Below, in pieces: positions 26,334 to 34,464 of a stretch of 64,000 nt of DNA. The notes beneath the pieces are model-generated. The model saw only the letters and a program-made list of their open reading frames with translations, did not search any database and was not told the origin of the DNA. Within the stretch, counting starts at the first letter, position 1, and the number at the start of each line of letters is the position of its first letter. Location: positions 2,046,001 through 2,110,000 of the forward strand of contig NZ_CP025003.1 in NCBI RefSeq assembly GCF_002812485.1, read 5' to 3'. This DNA comes from Dickeya fangzhongdai. GTDB lineage: Bacteria; Pseudomonadota; Gammaproteobacteria; Enterobacterales; Enterobacteriaceae. A program made the translations under genes and the position numbers.

Positions 26334-27521
26334 ATGAATGTTATGCAACAGTGGCTTGAAGCCTGCCGCAATCTGATCGCGTTCCATCAGCGCGCGTCGC
26401 TGGCGATGCTGGGCATCGGCGTTGGCAGTGCGCTGGTGGTGGCGCTGTTGCTGCTGGGCAAAAGCGCCCAGCAGATGGCGTTGAGCGCGTTTGACAATCT
26501 GGGCGGCGATATCATCGTGGTTGAAATCGGCGTAAAGGAGGACAACTCGTCGCAGTCGGCAGTGCCGCTGCCGGTTAATCTGGATTTTTCCGCGCTGGCC
26601 CGCGTCCATCGCGGCATTCGGCGCGTCGTCCCGCTGGCTCGCTGGAATATCAGGCTGCCGCAAAAGAATGATGACGACGACGGCATCCCGTTGGTGGTGA
26701 TCGGCTCTACGCCTGATCTGATGCCGTTGCTGGGGCTGACGCTGACGCGGGGGCGGGCGTTTTCCCGTTACGACGGCCGCAGCACCTATAGCATTGTCAG
26801 CGCGGAGCTGGCGTCTCGTCTGACGGGTGCTTCATCGACACGCGCGCTTCAGCTCGGCCGTTACGCCTTCGATGTTATCGGTATCCTGAAACCGGCGACG
26901 GTGTCGATTGGCGGTCAGACTATCGACCATGTGGCGCTGGTGCCGATAGAGACGATCACGCGGATTTCTCCTTTTGCGAGTACGGACCTGCTGTACATCC
27001 AGGTAACGTCGACCGCGCTCCTGACGCCGGTTGTCAATGCGATCCGCCCCTGGCTTGAGCAGATGCTGCCGACGCGGACGATCCAGATTCAGATTCAACA
27101 GCAGCTTATCGACAGCATGGCGAAGCAGAATGCGACCTTCCGCTACCTGCTGGCTGCGCTGGCCGCCGTCGCGCTGCTGATGGGAGGCATTGGCGTAATG
27201 AATGTCATGGTGATGAGCGTGTCGACGCGGCGGCATGAAATCGGCCTGCGCCAGGCCATCGGCGCTCGTTCGCTGGATATCGGCGTCTTGTTTTTGCTGG
27301 AAGCGGCGCTGCTTTCGCTGCCCGGCGCAGTGCTGGGCAGCGTGGCGGGTGCGCTGCTTGCCTGGGGTTATACCCGTTACGTCGACTGGCCGCTGATGGC
27401 CGACCCGTGGGTGTTTCCGCTGGCTATCGGCAGTGCGTTGATGCTGGCGGTATTTTTTGGTCTGAAGCCTTCTCTCACGGCTGCCCGTTTATCCCCTGCG
27501 GAGGCGTTGCGTGAACATTAA
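26334..27521 (+). CDS. MacB-like ABC permease (FtsX domain)
   Basis: 395 aa from ATG 26334 with GGGGAG upstream. One N-terminal membrane helix (about 20-42), a large periplasmic MacB-type domain (about 50-265) and three C-terminal helices with the FtsX pattern: GGIGVMNVMVMSVSTRRHEIGLRQAIGA, read in two halves about 285-312. MacB-type permeases do not carry substrate through the inner membrane; they use ATP to pump periplasmic substrates out through an adaptor and a TolC duct. This suits substrates made with Sec signals, like the three proteins upstream. It overlaps the TolC-like gene by 11 bases. Confidence 0.9.
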   Translation: MNVMQQWLEACRNLIAFHQRASLAMLGIGVGSALVVALLLLGKSAQQMALSAFDNLGGDIIVVEIGVKEDNSSQSAVPLPVNLDFSALARVHRGIRRVVPLARWNIRLPQKNDDDDGIPLVVIGSTPDLMPLLGLTLTRGRAFSRYDGRSTYSIVSAELASRLTGASSTRALQLGRYAFDVIGILKPATVSIGGQTIDHVALVPIETITRISPFASTDLLYIQVTSTALLTPVVNAIRPWLEQMLPTRTIQIQIQQQLIDSMAKQNATFRYLLAALAAVALLMGGIGVMNVMVMSVSTRRHEIGLRQAIGARSLDIGVLFLLEAALLSLPGAVLGSVAGALLAWGYTRYVDWPLMADPWVFPLAIGSALMLAVFFGLKPSLTAARLSPAEALREH

Positions 27522-28956
27522 ATCGTCACATGCCGTCGCTTTTTTATCGTTACTGATGTCGCCCTGGCTGTCGGCGGCGAATGTCCCGATGGCCGAATCG
27601 CCGTTAGCGCGCGAAACGGTGCCGCTCACGCTGGCCGATGCGGTCGCGCTGGGCGTACGCAACAGCAACACGCTAAAAAGCGTCGCGCTAACCCGGCTGA
27701 TGGATAAGTTTGATCTGGTGGTTGCCGAAGACGGTTTCCGGCCGCATCTGGTGTTGAACAGTGAATATCGCCGCAATATGGGCGAGCAATTGCCCGGACA
27801 GGAAAGCCATTCCGGCCTGTCCACCAGCCTGCTGACGCCATTGGGGACGCAGCTTGAGGCGGACTGGAACGAGGACTATTCCGGCTTGACCTCGTCCGGA
27901 AGCACCCGAAGCCGGGGCAACACGATCACTGTCGTGCAGCCGTTGCTAAAAGGCGCCGGCGTCGAATTTAATACCGCGCCGGTGCGTCTGGCCCGGCTTG
28001 ATGAGCGCATTGGTCACCTGAATCAGCAAAAGCAGATCGCCGATACCATTACCCGGATTATCCAGGCTTACTACGGATTGCTGGAAGCGCAGCAAGGGGT
28101 GAGGCTGGCGCAGGAATCTCTGCAACGTGCCGGCGCGCAGCGCGACGTGATGCTGGCGTTGATCGCCAGCGGCAGACAGGCCGCGCTCGACAGACTGCAG
28201 AGCGATACCGATATCTCCTCGCAGCAGTTAAGTCTGGAACAGCAAGAAAATGCCCTGACCGAGCGCCGTCTGGCGCTGTGCGGCTTATTGGGCATCGATA
28301 CCCGCACCCAACTGAGCGCCAGCGATCGCATCGAAATACGCCCGATCGCCCTGAAAACGCCGCAGGCGATAGCGATGGCGATGAAAAATCAACCTGACTA
28401 TCTGATTCAGCAGCTCACGGCGGATAAACAGCAAATCTACCTGATGCAGGCGAAAAACCAGCGCCTGTGGGGGGTGGATCTGGTCGCCGGGGCCGGGCGG
28501 GTCAACACCCGGGCGGCGGATATTCAGAATGATAGCCGCTGGCAGCGCTATGTCGGCCTGAACGTCTCTATCCCGTTGAACGACCTGCAAGCCCGTCAGG
28601 AAGAACAGCGCGCCTGGGTGGCGGGGAAAATTCAGCTATTACAGATGGCGGACGTGCGTCAGCAACTGGAGGAAACGGTCACGCAGCAGGTCAACGCGCT
28701 TAACAGCAACTGGCAGCAGTTTCTGATTGCCGACCGCCTGACGCGGCTGTCGGAAAAAACGCTGCAGGCAGAGCAGGCCAAACTGCTGGCAGGACGTTCA
28801 TCAAACTTTCAGGTGCTGAGTTATCAGGGCAGTCTGCGTGCGGCGCAAAACGCGCGCGTGTCCGCGCAGATCGCCTATCTCAACACACGTGCTGAGCTGG
28901 ATCGCGTGCTGGGCGCCACCCTTGATCACTGGGGAATACAACAGCATGATCGGTAA
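27511..28956 (+). CDS. TolC-family outer membrane channel
   Basis: 481 aa from GTG 27511, inside the end of the permease gene, with GGAGG ten bases upstream. Signal peptide to about residue 22 (LSA-ANV). Two repeated OEP domains of long coiled-coil helices (LTLADAVALGVRNSNTLKS early; AQNARVSAQIAYLNTRAELDRVLG late) with the beta-strand segments of the outer membrane barrel between. It forms a trimeric duct. It is a dedicated copy rather than housekeeping TolC, as the operon position shows. Confidence 0.9.
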   Translation: MNIKSSHAVAFLSLLMSPWLSAANVPMAESPLARETVPLTLADAVALGVRNSNTLKSVALTRLMDKFDLVVAEDGFRPHLVLNSEYRRNMGEQLPGQESHSGLSTSLLTPLGTQLEADWNEDYSGLTSSGSTRSRGNTITVVQPLLKGAGVEFNTAPVRLARLDERIGHLNQQKQIADTITRIIQAYYGLLEAQQGVRLAQESLQRAGAQRDVMLALIASGRQAALDRLQSDTDISSQQLSLEQQENALTERRLALCGLLGIDTRTQLSASDRIEIRPIALKTPQAIAMAMKNQPDYLIQQLTADKQQIYLMQAKNQRLWGVDLVAGAGRVNTRAADIQNDSRWQRYVGLNVSIPLNDLQARQEEQRAWVAGKIQLLQMADVRQQLEETVTQQVNALNSNWQQFLIADRLTRLSEKTLQAEQAKLLAGRSSNFQVLSYQGSLRAAQNARVSAQIAYLNTRAELDRVLGATLDHWGIQQHDR

Positions 28957-30226
28957 TGTTCTGAACGGTGGTGTTCGCTGGCGGCGGCTGGTGTTGTTCG
29001 GCGGGGTGACGGTAACGCTGGCGGCGACGGTGCTTTTATTCCGGCCGCCTGCAAAGGAGGCGGCGGCCGAAACCAACTGGCGCGCCGTCGTGCCGTCGCC
29101 GGTGGAGAACCACATTACGCTGCTGGCGCACGTGCAGGCGGCGCAGCAGTATCTGATAAACGCCCCTTTTGAGAGTGACATCAGCCAGTTGAACGTTCAG
29201 GAAGGGCAGCAGGTGCATAAAGGCGATGCCTTGCTGACGCTGGATACCACGCCGTTGCAACTCGCGTATCGCGATGCGCAGGCGCAGTTTCTCAAGGCAC
29301 GCCAGTCGCTGCGGAATCTACGCTATTGGGAAAACAGCAGTGAAGTCATGTCGGCCCGGCGGGCATTACTCATGGCGGAAATGAGCGAACGAGACGCGTC
29401 CAGCCAGTTGAGTGCGGCGGAGCCGCTGTATCAGCAGGGGATCATCGCACGTTCGGAGCGCGACAGCCTGCTTCAGCAGGTGGCCAGCCGGCGGCTGGAG
29501 TTGCAGGCGGCGCGTCAGGCGCTGACGGCCGCTCAGGTGCCGGGAAACGAGGAGAATCAGGCGATGGCCGAACTGGAACTGAATAACGCCGAACAGAAAT
29601 TACAGCAAATCCGCGATCAGCAGGCCCGCAGCGAGGTGTATGCCCCCAGCGACGGCTATGCGGTGCGCATACAAAACGGCGACAAGGAGAAGGTTGCTTT
29701 TCCCCGCTTAGGGCAGCGGGTCAGCGCGGGGGAAGCGCTATTCATTCTGGCGGGCGTAACGCGCTTTGAAGCACGGACCAAAGCGGACGAAGCCGACATC
29801 GAACACCTGCGGCCGGGCATGCCGGCGGTCCTCACCAGCGAAGCGCTGTCGGGCCAGTTGCTGGCCGGCAGGTTACGGGCGGTCAGCCCACAGGCCAACT
29901 ATATCGAAGGGCAGCCGGGCGCCACCTATGATGTTGTCTTCGATCTCGACTGCTGCCGCGCCGGGCAGGCTGTGCCGCGGTTCGGCATGTCCGCGCTGCT
30001 GAAAATCACCACCTTTTCCGACCCTAATGGCATGGTTCTGTTGCCGGATGAGGTCGGCCAGAATGAACAGGGGAAGACCGCGGTCTATTATCGCCGCACG
30101 CCCCAGACGCCCGAAGAAGTACGGCAAATTGACGTCGTCGGGCCGTTGCCGCAAGGCATTCTGGTAACAGGGCTGGAGCCCGGCGAGGTCAGAAAGTGGG
30201 ACTGTTGCCACCCCGCCGCGAACTGA
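28946..30226 (+). CDS. Periplasmic adaptor (HlyD/MacA family)
   Basis: 426 aa from ATG 28946, overlapping the TolC-like gene by 11 bases. One N-terminal membrane anchor (about 12-30), a split biotinyl-lipoyl domain (SQLNVQEGQQVHKGDALLTL about 78-97, and the APSDGYAV half near 235), a helical hairpin of about 120 residues between them, and a beta-barrel domain. Such adaptors join the inner membrane pump to the TolC duct. The C-terminal third has unusual CC pairs (DLDCCRAG and WDCCHPAAN at the very end), which are not typical of the family. Last gene of the operon. Confidence 0.88.
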   Translation: MIGNVLNGGVRWRRLVLFGGVTVTLAATVLLFRPPAKEAAAETNWRAVVPSPVENHITLLAHVQAAQQYLINAPFESDISQLNVQEGQQVHKGDALLTLDTTPLQLAYRDAQAQFLKARQSLRNLRYWENSSEVMSARRALLMAEMSERDASSQLSAAEPLYQQGIIARSERDSLLQQVASRRLELQAARQALTAAQVPGNEENQAMAELELNNAEQKLQQIRDQQARSEVYAPSDGYAVRIQNGDKEKVAFPRLGQRVSAGEALFILAGVTRFEARTKADEADIEHLRPGMPAVLTSEALSGQLLAGRLRAVSPQANYIEGQPGATYDVVFDLDCCRAGQAVPRFGMSALLKITTFSDPNGMVLLPDEVGQNEQGKTAVYYRRTPQTPEEVRQIDVVGPLPQGILVTGLEPGEVRKWDCCHPAAN

Positions 30227-30231
30227 GTGTA

Positions 30232-30257
30232 TCGGCCCGACCATATTAATGGGCCGA
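30232..30257 (+). terminator. Hairpin after the exporter operon
   Basis: 7-bp GC-rich stem (30232-30238 with 30251-30257) directly after the adaptor stop and before a convergent gene. No T-run; termination is inferred from position. Confidence 0.45.
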
Positions 30258-30297
30258 GGCTGACTAAACGGCAGGAAAGCGTAGTCACCATGAGGAT

Positions 30298-31023
30298 TTA
30301 ACACGGTATACCGTAGAACCTGTAAAACGCTGAAATATGGAATTTAACGGCAAGAGGCAGCAGGGGAAAACATGATGAAAGCTCACTCACTGGGGGGCGG
30401 TGGTTGAGTTTTTCATAAAATAACGCCACCTGTTCAGTTCTGAGTTTTCCGTGGCGATTCAGAAACTGTCCCCAAAGCGGCATATTCCGGTAGCGGTCAG
30501 TAACGGGTTTGGATGATGAGATATATTGCGGAGGGAATAACCGCCTGTAAGCATTGATATTGTATAACCATGACAGCCCACAGACATTTTCAGCTTCAGG
30601 GTGAGTATCACGTACCAGACGGAAAAGTTTACGCAACTCTTCGTGTCTTATTTGGTACTGGCTATCGTCCAGCGGTGATTCACTTTCGTTCTGACGATTT
30701 TCAAAGTGAATTCTGACCGTATTTCCAGGCTCATATGCGTATGAGAAACAACCTGAATTCGCGGCTATATCCGGGGGCAACATTTCAGGCCTTGACTGCC
30801 AGACTGTTAGGGTATGCTCTGCATTCCTGATCGTATCGGTTTGCAAGCCGCTGACATATTTCATCCAGTCCGGATTATCCGTATCAAAATCCCGCCCCAA
30901 TCCCAGCCGGATATAAATATTTGTGTAATCCATGATGGCGTTACTGAGTGGTATACCTTTCGCTGATGCCACGTAAGCTGCGAAATGCAGCTGTATTTCG
31001 AAAAATTCCTGGTTGATTAACAT
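30298..31023 (-). CDS. Hypothetical protein, 241 aa
   Basis: 241-aa soluble protein with no signal peptide or recognised motif, ATG at 31023 with GGGAGAAA upstream. It is rich in aromatic residues and tyrosine, with an acidic middle (residues 100-135). Codon use is AT-richer than the core, which suggests acquisition. It converges on the exporter operon. I do not recognise the family. Confidence 0.65.
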   Translation of the reverse strand: MLINQEFFEIQLHFAAYVASAKGIPLSNAIMDYTNIYIRLGLGRDFDTDNPDWMKYVSGLQTDTIRNAEHTLTVWQSRPEMLPPDIAANSGCFSYAYEPGNTVRIHFENRQNESESPLDDSQYQIRHEELRKLFRLVRDTHPEAENVCGLSWLYNINAYRRLFPPQYISSSKPVTDRYRNMPLWGQFLNRHGKLRTEQVALFYEKLNHRPPVSELSSCFPLLPLAVKFHISAFYRFYGIPC

Positions 31024-31383
31024 GCTGTTTCTCCCAACAGGGTGGCGATAGTCATCATTCTTACCCCCTGATGGCGTGGAGCCGTTCAGCCCGCGCGTTG
31101 ATAATGATGCCGATACTTTTTCTGCTCTGAGAAAATAGGCCAGATGACGCCAGAATCTGAGTCATCGTGCAATAGCCGTTTCCCCAACGCCATAGACTTT
31201 ACCAAGATCCTTTTTACTGGCGAAAGCGCGAAGATATTCCGGTACGCTGCCAGCCTGATTTCTGGTGTGATTTTTGCCAATAAATATAAGTGCACCTCGT
31301 TGTTGGACGATTATCCAACTAATGGGGTGCACTCAGGAAAACATGGTTGTTTGCCAACAGCGTCACAAGACGGTATACCGGCA
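31024..31383. other. Gene-poor stretch downstream of pemB
   Basis: 360 bp without a convincing gene. A 69-codon minus-strand frame (31086-31295) exists, and its +1/-1 neighbours also read like protein in short stretches, so this may be decayed coding DNA; no family is recognisable. A nested inverted repeat (31289-31333) lies about 50 bp past the pemB stop. Confidence 0.4.
31289..31333 (-). terminator. Nested inverted repeat past pemB
   Basis: Outer arms AGTGCACC/GGTGCACT (31289-31296, 31326-31333) and inner arms GTTGGA/TCCAAC (31302-31307, 31314-31319). On the minus strand it is followed by AT-rich sequence, so it may end pemB transcription. It could also be an operator. Confidence 0.4.
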
Positions 31384-32685
31384 TTACTCGTGCAGCAGCA
31401 CCTGGGTGTTGTATTCCCACAGCCGGTTGAAATGGATGTCGTCCAGATCCCGCTGCGGGCTGATATTGCCCTTGAACGGCCGGTCGGTGGTGGCCGCTGC
31501 GCCCCACGGGTTGGCGAGGTCGTAGCTGCTATCAATGGTGCTGTCGCGGATCACCAACTGGCCGTTGGCGGTTTTGCCCGGCAGGTAACCGGTTTGTTTC
31601 GCCCCCTGATCCCAGGCGCGGCCCAGTTTGGCTTTCAACGCGCCGCGATAGCCGCTATCCCCGGTCAACTGGCTGTTGATCACTAAAAAGCCGTATTTCA
31701 CCGACGGGATACTGTCCGGCGCGAACACATAGGCTTCTTTCGAACCGCGGCTGGACACGGTATGGAAACGCACTCCGTCAAACACGGCGGTGGCGCGGCC
31801 GAACACGTAATCGACATCCCCTTCGATGTAGCTGTCCTTGATGTAGGCGCGGCTGTAATGGTCGGTGACGTAGCTGTTTTTGCGGTCGCTGGTATTGACG
31901 AAAAAGGTGTCCTGACGGCTGAGCAGGCGGACATTTTCCAACTGCACCCGATCGCCGTCGGTACGCAGCGCGACGGCCTGATGGGTGCCGTTGTCAACCG
32001 TGTCCAGCAGCGCGTTGACCACCGTCAGGTTTTTCAACTGAAAACCGTCGCTCTGCGACCACATTACCGCCGAGCAGGTGGTGTTGATGGTCGCGCCCGC
32101 CTTCGAGGCGCAGGCGTCGTACATATACCAGGCCGGGTCCGTCGGCTGATACTGGTTGTGCGGATTGACGCGGGCGCGATAATCGGCCGGCGACATCATT
32201 GAATCCAGCGCCAGCGAAACCACGACCTGATCCGGTTGATTGCCGGCGCCGAACAGCGTTAACGGCGGCGCGCCTTCCGGGATGTATACCGTGCCGGTGT
32301 AGGTGCCCGGCAGCAGTTTGATGTACACACGTTCTTTACCCGGATGCTGGCGTAGCGCCGCGTTCACCGCTTGCTGGATGCTGGTATGGGTGGCGCCCGC
32401 CACGCCGGCGCGGGGGCCGACCACATAGGCGGCAGTGATGCGAGAGGTGTCAATCGGCGTTGGCGTCCAGCCATCCGCCACCGGTCTGGCGTATTCGCCG
32501 CCGTGGGCGAAATAGTGTTGCGGGGTAAAACGCCCGGCTTCCTGCGCCGACAGCACCGGACGGCTGGCGGTACCGGGAAACACCGGCTGGAAACGCGCCG
32601 GATTCGGCGTCTGGCTGGCGCAGGCGGCCAGGATCAGTGACATGGACACCGCGGCAGCCAGCCCGGAATAGTGTGTCAGACTCAC
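31384..32685 (-). CDS. pemB: Outer membrane lipoprotein pectin methylesterase
   Basis: 433 aa, the length of Dickeya PemB. GTG start at 32685 behind AAGGAG. A lipoprotein signal with lipobox LAAC places the modified Cys at residue 22. The right-handed beta-helix of family CE8 pectinesterases follows, with motifs QAVALRT (about 248), the catalytic region RQDTFFV (about 268), YIEGDVDYVFGRAT (about 292-305; second catalytic Asp) and LGRAWDQGA (about 365). It removes methyl groups from pectin or oligogalacturonides at the cell surface so that pectate lyases and importers can proceed. A KdgR-like operator stands 110 bp upstream. No pel genes are adjacent. Confidence 0.93.
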   Translation of the reverse strand: MSLTHYSGLAAAVSMSLILAACASQTPNPARFQPVFPGTASRPVLSAQEAGRFTPQHYFAHGGEYARPVADGWTPTPIDTSRITAAYVVGPRAGVAGATHTSIQQAVNAALRQHPGKERVYIKLLPGTYTGTVYIPEGAPPLTLFGAGNQPDQVVVSLALDSMMSPADYRARVNPHNQYQPTDPAWYMYDACASKAGATINTTCSAVMWSQSDGFQLKNLTVVNALLDTVDNGTHQAVALRTDGDRVQLENVRLLSRQDTFFVNTSDRKNSYVTDHYSRAYIKDSYIEGDVDYVFGRATAVFDGVRFHTVSSRGSKEAYVFAPDSIPSVKYGFLVINSQLTGDSGYRGALKAKLGRAWDQGAKQTGYLPGKTANGQLVIRDSTIDSSYDLANPWGAAATTDRPFKGNISPQRDLDDIHFNRLWEYNTQVLLHE

Positions 32686-32794
32686 AGCATACTCCTTTCA
32701 GGTTGAGGTCATGTTGTTGTATTCATGAACGTTAGGCTGTGGCAGCCTACTCAACCCGGTACGAAAAAACGCGAAGCGGGATCATAATTTCTGA

Positions 32795-32816
32795 AAAATA
32801 AACCTGCGTTTCATTT
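32795..32816. promoter_or_regulatory. KdgR-like operator upstream of pemB
   Basis: AAAATAAA, six bases, then TTTCATTT: only one mismatch (T for G) from the KdgR consensus half-site pair as I recall it. KdgR represses pectinolysis genes until 2-keto-3-deoxygluconate appears. The site lies in the 285-bp region shared by divergent pemB and glpM. Confidence 0.65.
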
Positions 32817-32970
32817 TTGTCTGCGGACAGCCGCGACGAAATAGGGCGCAATTCTGATTTTTAGCGGCGTTTCTGTTAGATATAGGAGCGTTCCGTCGGA
32901 GATTGACGACGGAAAGGGCGGACGTGACAGACGCGCCGGATGGCAAACCGATAACTGAACATCATAAAAC

Positions 32971-33312
32971 ATGGCATTACTGATAAAAGCGGCGCTGGGC
33001 GCTATCGTAGTCGTACTGATCGGCCTGCTGGCCAAAACCCGTAATTATTATATTGCCGGGCTGGTGCCGCTGTTCCCAACGTTTGCGCTGATAGCGCATT
33101 ACATCGTGGGGGCGGAGCGCGGCATGGAAGCGCTGCGCGCCACTATTCTGTTTGGCATCTGGGCGGTGATCCCTTATCTGGTGTACCTGATTTCGCTCTA
33201 TTACTTTACCGGCGTGATGCGTCTGCCGCCGGCGCTGGCGTTGGCGGTAGCGTGCTGGAGCCTGTCGGCGGCGGTACTGGTGAAAGTCTGGAGCAGTTAT
33301 TACGCCGGATAG
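32971..33312 (+). CDS. glpM: GlpM family inner membrane protein
   Basis: 113 aa, almost entirely membrane-embedded with four helices and the family pattern LLAKTRNYYIAGLVPLFPTF (about residues 20-39). GlpM was described near glycerol-metabolism genes in Pseudomonas; its biochemical role is not established. It is divergent from pemB and shares its intergenic region. ATG 32971 has only a weak ribosome site. Confidence 0.82.
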   Translation: MALLIKAALGAIVVVLIGLLAKTRNYYIAGLVPLFPTFALIAHYIVGAERGMEALRATILFGIWAVIPYLVYLISLYYFTGVMRLPPALALAVACWSLSAAVLVKVWSSYYAG

Positions 33313-33384
33313 GTCTTACTACGCAGGATCGGCGTTACTAAGCCGGATAGCATCGGATAGGCGTTAACGGCGCGTCGCTGGCGG

Positions 33385-33416
33385 GAAAAACGCCCGGCGC
33401 AGCGAGCGCCGGGCGT
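33385..33416 (-). terminator. Intrinsic terminator of the 177-aa gene
   Basis: 11-bp GC-rich stem (33390-33400 with 33406-33416), 5-nt loop, followed on the minus strand by five T residues. Lies just past the stop at 33423. Confidence 0.9.
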
Positions 33417-33422
33417 GCGATG

Positions 33423-33956
33423 TTACAAGTCGTCCTTGGTGATGCCCTTGGTAGCCGGTGCGGCGGTCGGGCCGGCGCTGACGCTGTTTTCGGCGTTGTA
33501 TACCAGGTAGATGTTCTTCTGGCTGTCGATACCGTTGTCGAACACCAGCGTGATGTTGTTTTTGTCGAATCTGGCGGTTACCCGCGAGTTAGGCGTGTTC
33601 ATGAAGGTATTGACGTCGCTGGCGGATAACGGCACCGTCATGCCGTATTTGCTCTTCAGCCCTTCCACTACGCTGGGCACGTCGGCCAGCGTTATCGAAA
33701 TAGCCAGACGGTTGAACTTGTCATTGTTGAAACTGAAGATCGCCTGCGTTTTTTTGTCGGCGAAGCTAAAGTCCGGGCAGATATACACCGTCTGCCCCAT
33801 AATCATTTCCGGGCCGCGCAGTGAACAGTTGGCCTGCTGCCGAATGGCGGCGGCGGAGGCGCCGAATTTCAGGTTTTTGTAGCCATCGGCGGCGGATACC
33901 GTCAGCGACAGCAGCGACAGGGCAAGCGCCAGCAAGGGGGTATGTGGCCTGTTCAT
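33423..33956 (-). CDS. Hypothetical secreted protein, 177 aa
   Basis: Signal peptide to about residue 22 (VSA-ADG), so periplasmic or exported. Two cysteines (in QANCSLRG and YICPDF) probably pair. The rest is beta-strand-like with a disordered Ala/Pro-rich tail (SAGPTAAPATKGI). The early KNLKFGASAAAI region resembles that of small exported proteins that gauge or bind a ligand, but no family is identified. Single gene with its own terminator, convergent with glpM. Confidence 0.7.
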   Translation of the reverse strand: MNRPHTPLLALALSLLSLTVSAADGYKNLKFGASAAAIRQQANCSLRGPEMIMGQTVYICPDFSFADKKTQAIFSFNNDKFNRLAISITLADVPSVVEGLKSKYGMTVPLSASDVNTFMNTPNSRVTARFDKNNITLVFDNGIDSQKNIYLVYNAENSVSAGPTAAPATKGITKDDL

Positions 33957-34113
33957 GAGATCCCTCGTGATTGTATGTTGCTATGGGAGTGGGCCTTGCG
34001 CCTGACGGGGGACAGGAACCGTATGGGCTTGGCGGTAATAATTTGTCTATCTTACGTCGACTGTCGGATTCTCAGAACGATTTATTTGCTATGGCTAAAT
34101 GCCGCTCGGAAGC

Positions 34114-34218
34114 TTAGAAACGATCCCAGGGAACCAGCAGCAGTACCAGTTCAATCACAATCACTATAATCAGTAGGACAATCAGCTTTTTACGCCATAA
34201 CCAGTCATCGAACCGCAT
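34114..34218 (-). CDS. Small single-helix membrane protein, 34 aa
   Basis: ATG 34218 to TAA 34114. It reads MRFDDWLWRKK, then a continuous aliphatic helix of about 18 residues, then LVPWDRF. Charges follow the positive-inside rule, giving an N-in single-pass protein. The AT-rich helix codons and an A/G-rich site (GGGAAAAAG) before the ATG support a real gene, but this is from composition only. Tryptophan at both membrane borders is typical of true small membrane proteins. Function unknown. Confidence 0.55.
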   Translation of the reverse strand: MRFDDWLWRKKLIVLLIIVIVIELVLLLVPWDRF

Positions 34219-34464
34219 TCTTTTTCCCGCGTTATATCCGGTTTATCCACTTACTCTAGCGGGTTTTCCCGGCGGATACGACCGCCAGCGCAATGGCGGT
34301 GATAACCCCTGAACCGCGCATTAGCGGATTCGGCGTAAATCGGATGGCGATGACGAGGTTTGATTAGCTTTTTTTTCGCTAACCTTATGCGATTTACGCG
34401 CTTTGGTAAGCCTGCCCCCGGTGCAATATTCGGATTTTTATCATTCCAGGGGAAGTAAAACACA

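Noticed and set aside
31086..31295. 69-codon minus-strand frame downstream of pemB
   Set aside because: Start lies in the nested inverted repeat, no ribosome site, and other frames look equally protein-like, so at best decayed DNA.
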